Part shown: positions 31,278 through 35,116 of the stretch, one piece after another
Layout: the number at the start of each line of letters is the position of its first letter
How positions within the stretch are numbered: position 1 is the first letter of the stretch
Source of the DNA: a virus
DNA length: 35,116 nt
Virus record (IMG/VR): IMGVR_UViG_3300029922_000196
Location: 1 to 35,116 of that record
Reading direction: 5' to 3' (one strand)
Notes under the pieces: generated by a model
Told to the model about the DNA's origin: nothing
The model's input: only the letters and a program-made list of their open reading frames with translations
Databases searched by the model: none
Program-made: the position numbers and the translations under genes

Positions 31278-32407
31278 TTGGTCTTCTCCCTGTGCTTCGT
31301 GATTGCTTCGGTGGTCTTCGAGAGGAAGGCGCCGACGTCGCGCAGGCGACCGAACACCTCCTTCTTCCGCTCCGCGTGCCCGTGCTTCGCGATGGCGCGC
31401 TCGATCGCGGCCTTGCTCGTCTTCGCCTCAATGGCGTCCGCCGCGACCTGGCTGCCCAGCTCAAGCAGCACCGGCCATGCGACGCTCGCGTCGACCTGCT
31501 CGCGGGTCGTCGAGACGGGGCCGAACACCTGGCCGTCAGGCAGGGCGATCGGGTTCTCGCGCGCGTAGGCATAGAGCTGCGCGCGGATGGTCTTCATCGC
31601 CTCCTCTGCCGCCTCATAGGCGGCGAGGGCCTGCGCGGGCGCCTCGCCGAGCAGCGCCTCGAACTTCTGCGAGAGGCCGCCAGGTGTGCGCAGCTGCACC
31701 AGGGCGCTGACCTTGGCCGGGCACGCGAGCTTCGCCGGGCACCAGCGGCAGTGCTCGCCCTCGACGACGTTGGGCGTGCCGCCAGCGCGGACGATGCGCT
31801 GCGCGGTGCGGACGTGCTTCAGGATTTCGCGCAGCTCGGACTCGATGCCGGCCAGGTCGAACGCATCTAGCTCGTGTTCGTTGTCGATGAACTCGCCCGA
31901 CTCGGTGATCTTGCGAATGCGCACCAGCACCGCGGAGACGTCCGCGACCTTCGCCACGCACATCGCCAGCGCGCCGAGCTGCAGGTTCGTGCGCGCTGGC
32001 TCGACGTCGAGGAATCCGGCCTTGTAGTCGGTCACCTCTGCGCGGGCGGCGTTGCAGTCGATGCCGACCAGGTCGGCAGTGCCGGCGATCTCGCCCTCCT
32101 CGAGCTTGTAGTCGCGGCCGATGTCCTCGCCGAGCACGCGCACCGCGCCCGTCTCGTAGTTCCATGCGAACGCCATCTCCGCAGTGCCGGGCGACACCTC
32201 CGGCAGCGCCGCGCAGAGGTCACGCCACTCGAGCGGCACAGCCGCGAGCGCGTCCGCCTTCAACGCGCCCTGGCTCCGCTTGCAGAGGTAAGCGTGGATT
32301 GCGTTGCCGCGATCGGCGTGCTCGCTCGGCGGCGAGAACACCTGCGGCAACGCCTCAGACGCCGCGCACGCGCGCAGACGCGCGAGCTTAGAGAAGGTGA
32401 TGCTCAC
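31274..32407 (-). CDS. RecB/Cas4-type PD-(D/E)XK exonuclease
   Basis: 377 residues from a GTG in a GTGA overlap. Motifs: RGNAIHAYL (His36 or 38 region), GTADLVGID with D112, EVTDYKAG with D127 and K129, and NLQLGALA with Q143. C14 plus C220, C223 and C229 (EHCRWCPAKLACPAK) match the split four-Cys iron-sulfur site of Cas4/AddB-like nucleases. It probably resects duplex DNA ends for annealing. The C-terminal 140 residues are helical. Confidence 0.82.
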   Translation of the reverse strand: MSITFSKLARLRACAASEALPQVFSPPSEHADRGNAIHAYLCKRSQGALKADALAAVPLEWRDLCAALPEVSPGTAEMAFAWNYETGAVRVLGEDIGRDYKLEEGEIAGTADLVGIDCNAARAEVTDYKAGFLDVEPARTNLQLGALAMCVAKVADVSAVLVRIRKITESGEFIDNEHELDAFDLAGIESELREILKHVRTAQRIVRAGGTPNVVEGEHCRWCPAKLACPAKVSALVQLRTPGGLSQKFEALLGEAPAQALAAYEAAEEAMKTIRAQLYAYARENPIALPDGQVFGPVSTTREQVDASVAWPVLLELGSQVAADAIEAKTSKAAIERAIAKHGHAERKKEVFGRLRDVGAFLSKTTEAITKHREKTK

Positions 32408-32706
32408 GGCGCACTCCGGAGCGTCAGCTTCTCGAGCCAGTAGGTAGTGCCCGTGTAGTCACACTGGATGCTGTCGTCTTCCGACTTGGCCGCCTCCAGC
32501 GCCTTCGTCCACCAAGTGTGCGCGGGGGTGCCGACGTCATCGTATTGGCCGTCTCGCACTTCAAAAACCGCCGCCGCGAGCTCGGTGCAGCGCCTAACGC
32601 AATGCTCTGCTTCGCCTTCGTCCTCGTAAGCGCGCACCCGCCACTCGTTGGCGTCGCTGTACTCGCCGGTTCGGCCGCACACCAAGTAGACAATGCGCGT
32701 GCTCAT
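32404..32706 (-). CDS. Small early protein between exonuclease and ATPase genes
   Basis: 100 residues. RIVYLVCGRTGEYSDANEWRVRAYEDEGEAEHCVRRC resembles a small alpha/beta family seen beside phage recombination genes, followed by YDDVGTPAHTWW. It overlaps both neighbours (GTGA and ATGA types). Function unknown. Confidence 0.55.
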   Translation of the reverse strand: MSTRIVYLVCGRTGEYSDANEWRVRAYEDEGEAEHCVRRCTELAAAVFEVRDGQYDDVGTPAHTWWTKALEAAKSEDDSIQCDYTGTTYWLEKLTLRSAP

Positions 32707-33728
32707 GCCGCCCTCGAGGCGACGGCGTTGTTTCGCTGCGTGTAGAGCGCGAGGAGCTGCTTGCGCTCGGCCGCGTCGACCTTGCCGCTCTTCACCGCAG
32801 CCGCGATCTTGTCGACCACCTTGTCGAGCGCCGGCTTGTCGTCAGCCGCGCTCAGCTCCTTTGCGAGGATGACCGCGTCGCGCTCAGCGGTCGCCGACTG
32901 ACTCTCCCCAGTCTTGCTCGCAGGCGCAGTCGCTTCCGGCGCCGCGGCAGAACGGACAGACGGGCTCGCCGTAGTCGTGGTCGCCGGAGCCGCCTCTGAT
33001 GCCGGCGTGGCTGTCGACACGATCACGGCCTCGCCGCTCTCCAGCCAGACACGCAGCACCGCGCCGAGCTGCTCGGTGATGAGCGGGATCACCTGCTCGT
33101 CGAGGAGCTTGCAGCGCGTCTTGCTGACCACCGCCTTGTGGTCGGCGTTGAGCGTGAGGCAGACGTCGTACTCGTACTCGGCGCCCTCGCGCGCGACCGG
33201 CGCCATGCCGATCTTGCGCGGCACCTTCTGGCCCTTCTCGTTCTCCTCGAGCACGTACTCAGACTTGCTTCTCATCGTCGTGATGACGTGCGCCTTGCTC
33301 TTCAAGATCGCGTCGACGAGCGCGTTGTGCTCGGGCGTCGCCGCGCGCCAGCCCTCGTTGAATGCGTTCTTGGAGCGGCTCGCTTCCGTCTTGCGGTCGA
33401 CGAGCTCGAGCGTGCCGCGCCAGGCGTGCGAGAGGCTGTCGACGATGATGACGTCGAAGCCGGCCTCCTCCGCGTCATGGATGCCGCTCGTGAACTCGCG
33501 CGGCCGCATGTCGCCCGTGAGCGGCGCCACCTCGTAGCCTCCGGCGATCTCCGCGGCGTAGAGGCTCGCGCTGTTGTTCTCGGTATCGAGCACCGCGATG
33601 CGGCCGGTGGGCGACAGGCCGCGCGCGATGCGCAGCGCGCCGAGCGTCTTCCCGCTGCCGCTGATGCCGTCGATGTTGAGCCGGAGCTTCTTCTGCTGAC
33701 GAGCAGCCTTCTTGAACTGGAGTGCCAT
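32703..33728 (-). CDS. Sak4-like RecA-fold ATPase (AAA_24)
   Basis: 341 residues. Walker A GISGSGKT (21-28), Walker B VIIVDS (93-98), and the VITTMRSKSEYVLEENEKGQKVPRKIG region is typical of AAA_24/Sak4 phage ATPases that help ssDNA annealing. The last 100 residues are Ala/Thr-rich and disordered, then helical. AGAGGCG precedes the start. With the exonuclease and ssDNA-binding candidate it forms a recombination set. Confidence 0.85.
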   Translation of the reverse strand: MALQFKKAARQQKKLRLNIDGISGSGKTLGALRIARGLSPTGRIAVLDTENNSASLYAAEIAGGYEVAPLTGDMRPREFTSGIHDAEEAGFDVIIVDSLSHAWRGTLELVDRKTEASRSKNAFNEGWRAATPEHNALVDAILKSKAHVITTMRSKSEYVLEENEKGQKVPRKIGMAPVAREGAEYEYDVCLTLNADHKAVVSKTRCKLLDEQVIPLITEQLGAVLRVWLESGEAVIVSTATPASEAAPATTTTASPSVRSAAAPEATAPASKTGESQSATAERDAVILAKELSAADDKPALDKVVDKIAAAVKSGKVDAAERKQLLALYTQRNNAVASRAA

Positions 33729-33764
33729 TGTTCGCCTCTGGGTTTTGGTTGGAAGGGATTGGGT

Positions 33765-34238
33765 TCAGCGCACGAGCGCCAGGCGCGGGAGCTTCCCGGC
33801 GCACGCGACGCGCGGCTGCGGACGACCGAGGAGGTTCGCAAGCGAGATCCACGGCACCGACGCCTCAAGCTGACGCTCGAGCGGGAGCTGATCGACGATC
33901 GGCTGCAGCACCGCGCCGAGCTGCTCGACCAGCGCAGCCGCACGCGCCTCGCGCTGCTCCAGTTCGGCTACGCGAGCCTCGAGCCGGTTCGCGCGCTCAA
34001 GCGCATCCGCGCGACCGATGCGCAGGTCCGTGATGATGAGGTCCTTCTCGGCGAGCGCGATGCGCTGGGCGAGGATGGTCGTCTCGGGCGCGGTGAGTTC
34101 CTGCTTGCGCGGCACCGCCGCGTCGACCGGGATGTCGCCGCAGTCGTCGCAGGTCCAGCGGCCGCCGCAGATCTGCATCTCATCCAGCGGGCGGACCTGC
34201 GCGCACTCGGCGCACTGCCGCGTTTCGACGGCGCTCAC
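33765..34238 (-). CDS. Zinc-ribbon plus coiled-coil protein
   Basis: 157 residues from a GTG in a GTGA overlap. CAEC...CDDC (residues 9-33) with DEMQICGGRWTCDDC, a zinc ribbon closely like that of the gene at 34456, followed by a coiled coil (AQRIALAEKDLIITDLRIGRADALERANRLEARVAELEQ) and a short basic tail. Probably an early regulatory or replication accessory factor; no family recognised. Confidence 0.55.
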   Translation of the reverse strand: MSAVETRQCAECAQVRPLDEMQICGGRWTCDDCGDIPVDAAVPRKQELTAPETTILAQRIALAEKDLIITDLRIGRADALERANRLEARVAELEQREARAAALVEQLGAVLQPIVDQLPLERQLEASVPWISLANLLGRPQPRVACAGKLPRLALVR

Positions 34239-34453
34239 GCCGCCACCGCCTGTGGATCCAGCGCAGCCAGCTTCGCGCGCGCCTCAAGCAGCGCGGCCTC
34301 GCGCTTCGCGGCGTGCAGACGGGCGTTGCGCAGCGCCTCCTCGGCGTCGCTCACGGCCTGGCGCGCGTACCGCGCCTCCTCGAGGTTGAAGTCGAGGGAA
34401 TCGAGCGCCGCGGTGTACGCGCGCAGCTTGTCGGCCAGCAGGAAGGTCCGCAT
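34235..34453 (-). CDS. Small coiled-coil protein
   Basis: 72 residues starting with ATG two bases after the previous stop. Almost entirely helical (LRAYTAALDSLDFNLEEARYARQAVSDAEEALRNARLHAAKREAALLEARAKLAAL). Overlaps the next gene by GTGA. No family recognised; may pair with the neighbouring coiled-coil protein. Confidence 0.55.
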   Translation of the reverse strand: MRTFLLADKLRAYTAALDSLDFNLEEARYARQAVSDAEEALRNARLHAAKREAALLEARAKLAALDPQAVAA

Positions 34454-34455
34454 GG

Positions 34456-34662
34456 CTACGCGGCCTCGTCGACGGCGCCGTGCTCGCGCTCATCCGCGCA
34501 GTCGTCGCAGATCCAAACCGGCGCCCCGCTCGCGCGGGTCTGCAGCTCGCCGTCGATCTGCATCTGCTGCATGTCCGTCACGAACAGCAGCGCGCGGCAG
34601 TCGTCGCAACGAGCGCTCTCGCGGTCGTCGTCGTAATCTACGTCGTCAGTCTCGAAGTCCAT
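34456..34662 (-). CDS. First gene of leftward operon, acidic zinc-ribbon protein
   Basis: 68 residues. The ATG at 34662 is chosen because GGGAAGG lies just before it; an ATG at 34677 has no ribosome-binding site. An acidic N-terminus (MDFETDDVDYDDDRE) leads to CDDC...WICDDC, spaced like the ribbon in the gene at 33765. Promoter-proximal position after the pL-like promoter suggests an early regulator. Function unknown. Confidence 0.55.
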   Translation of the reverse strand: MDFETDDVDYDDDRESARCDDCRALLFVTDMQQMQIDGELQTRASGAPVWICDDCADEREHGAVDEAA

Positions 34663-34710
34663 GTTCGCCTTCCCCATGCGCCGTGAAGTGGCGCCCTGAA
34701 AGCGAGATGG

Positions 34711-34739
34711 AATGTAGCAAAAGACGAACGGTCTGGCAA
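34711..34739 (-). promoter_or_regulatory. pL-like leftward promoter with operator motif
   Basis: On the minus strand TTGCCA (34739-34734) and TACATT (34716-34711) are exactly 17 bases apart, a near-consensus pair. The box TACATT lies in GCTACATT, which is also found twice before the Cro-like gene, so the same regulator may bind all three. Start would be near 34704, giving a 40-base leader. Confidence 0.65.
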
Positions 34740-34831
34740 GTGCAGAATGTTCTATTTTTTGCAACATGGCTTTGGGGTTGATCTTTTTTCTGGGTCGCGG
34801 CACCTTTGCGGCCCACCGGGAGGGGACGACG

Positions 34832-35116
34832 ATGCGGAACGCGTGCGCGTTGATAGTGGCGATGCTGGTTGTTTCGTGTGCGGGGTTGTTGCCGCGAACG
34901 ATGCCCTCTGAAGCGCGAGTCGACACTGGCGCTCTACGTGTTCGCGATGGTGCGTGCGTTCAGGCCACCGCAGCAGCCGGCGCTCTGTTGCCGACCAAGA
35001 TCGTCACCTGTGCTACGAGCGGCATGCCTGGAATGCTCCACGACGATGGCGTTATCCCGCTCGTTCATTCGCACTTCTCGAGTCGCACATTTGGATTCGC
35101 AAACCCGGGAAGCTGG
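34832..35116 (+). CDS. Phage lipoprotein, truncated by right edge
   Basis: 95 codons without stop, from an ATG with GGGAGGGG upstream. MRNACALIVAMLVVSC is a short hydrophobic signal with a lipobox-like VVSC (C16). The rest is compact and contains two further Cys (ACVQATAAAG; VTCATSG). It lies between the leftward operon and the repressor, where lysogenic genes such as superinfection-exclusion factors often sit. Function is inferred from position and membrane anchoring. Confidence 0.6.
   Translation, partial: MRNACALIVAMLVVSCAGLLPRTMPSEARVDTGALRVRDGACVQATAAAGALLPTKIVTCATSGMPGMLHDDGVIPLVHSHFSSRTFGFANPGSW

Overview
The window is almost entirely a temperate siphovirus-type phage genome from a GC-rich bacterium. 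Most of it is strongly GC-rich; there are AT-richer islands at about 3940-4370 (end of the helicase gene plus a probable replication origin) and 9540-10340 (a toxin tip and its downstream partner). The tail-tip set (DUF2460-like, DUF2163-like, NlpC/P60, giant tip protein) is common in phages and gene-transfer agents of Pseudomonadota, so such a host is likely, but it cannot be fixed from sequence alone.

Layout. 1-602: immunity region with a divergent repressor (cut by the left edge), a Cro-like regulator, operators and a tR1-like terminator. 603-4092: rightward early operon (CII-like regulator, DUF5664 protein, adenine-methyltransferase-like protein, small zinc proteins, nuclease-like protein, RepA-type helicase), nearly all joined by 4-base ATGA/GTGA or similar overlaps. 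4099-4360: non-coding iteron-rich region, a probable origin. 4368-6818: two small genes, a DUF5681 small-terminase candidate and the large terminase. 6891-14668: head module with portal, a MuF head protein carrying a C-terminal toxin-like domain followed by a candidate immunity gene, protease-scaffold fusion, major capsid protein and connectors. 14708-25888: tail module. 25928-27513: lysis cassette. 27521-27711: attP-like site made of a tRNA 3' half flanked by GGGCCC repeats. 27713-29617: integrase, excisionase-like protein and small genes, leftward. 29614-34662: leftward early operon with a macro-like protein, an octapeptide-repeat protein and a recombination set (ssDNA-binding candidate, RecB/Cas4-type nuclease, Sak4-like ATPase). 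34832 to the right edge: a lipoprotein gene facing the immunity region.

Phage genes lie on both sides of the attachment site, so the order is that of a free or circular phage genome, not of an integrated prophage, which would be split there.

Two observations stand out. First, an identical 12-mer, GGAATCTGTGGC, occurs five times, each time between genes at the head of a late module. In four cases it lies exactly 23 bases before the start codon, with a -10-like NANNNT hexamer positioned so that transcription would begin at or one base before the ATG. This looks like a dedicated set of late promoters making leaderless mRNAs. Second, the MuF head protein ends in a glycine linker and a domain resembling contact-dependent-inhibition tRNase toxins, with a probable immunity gene eight bases downstream.
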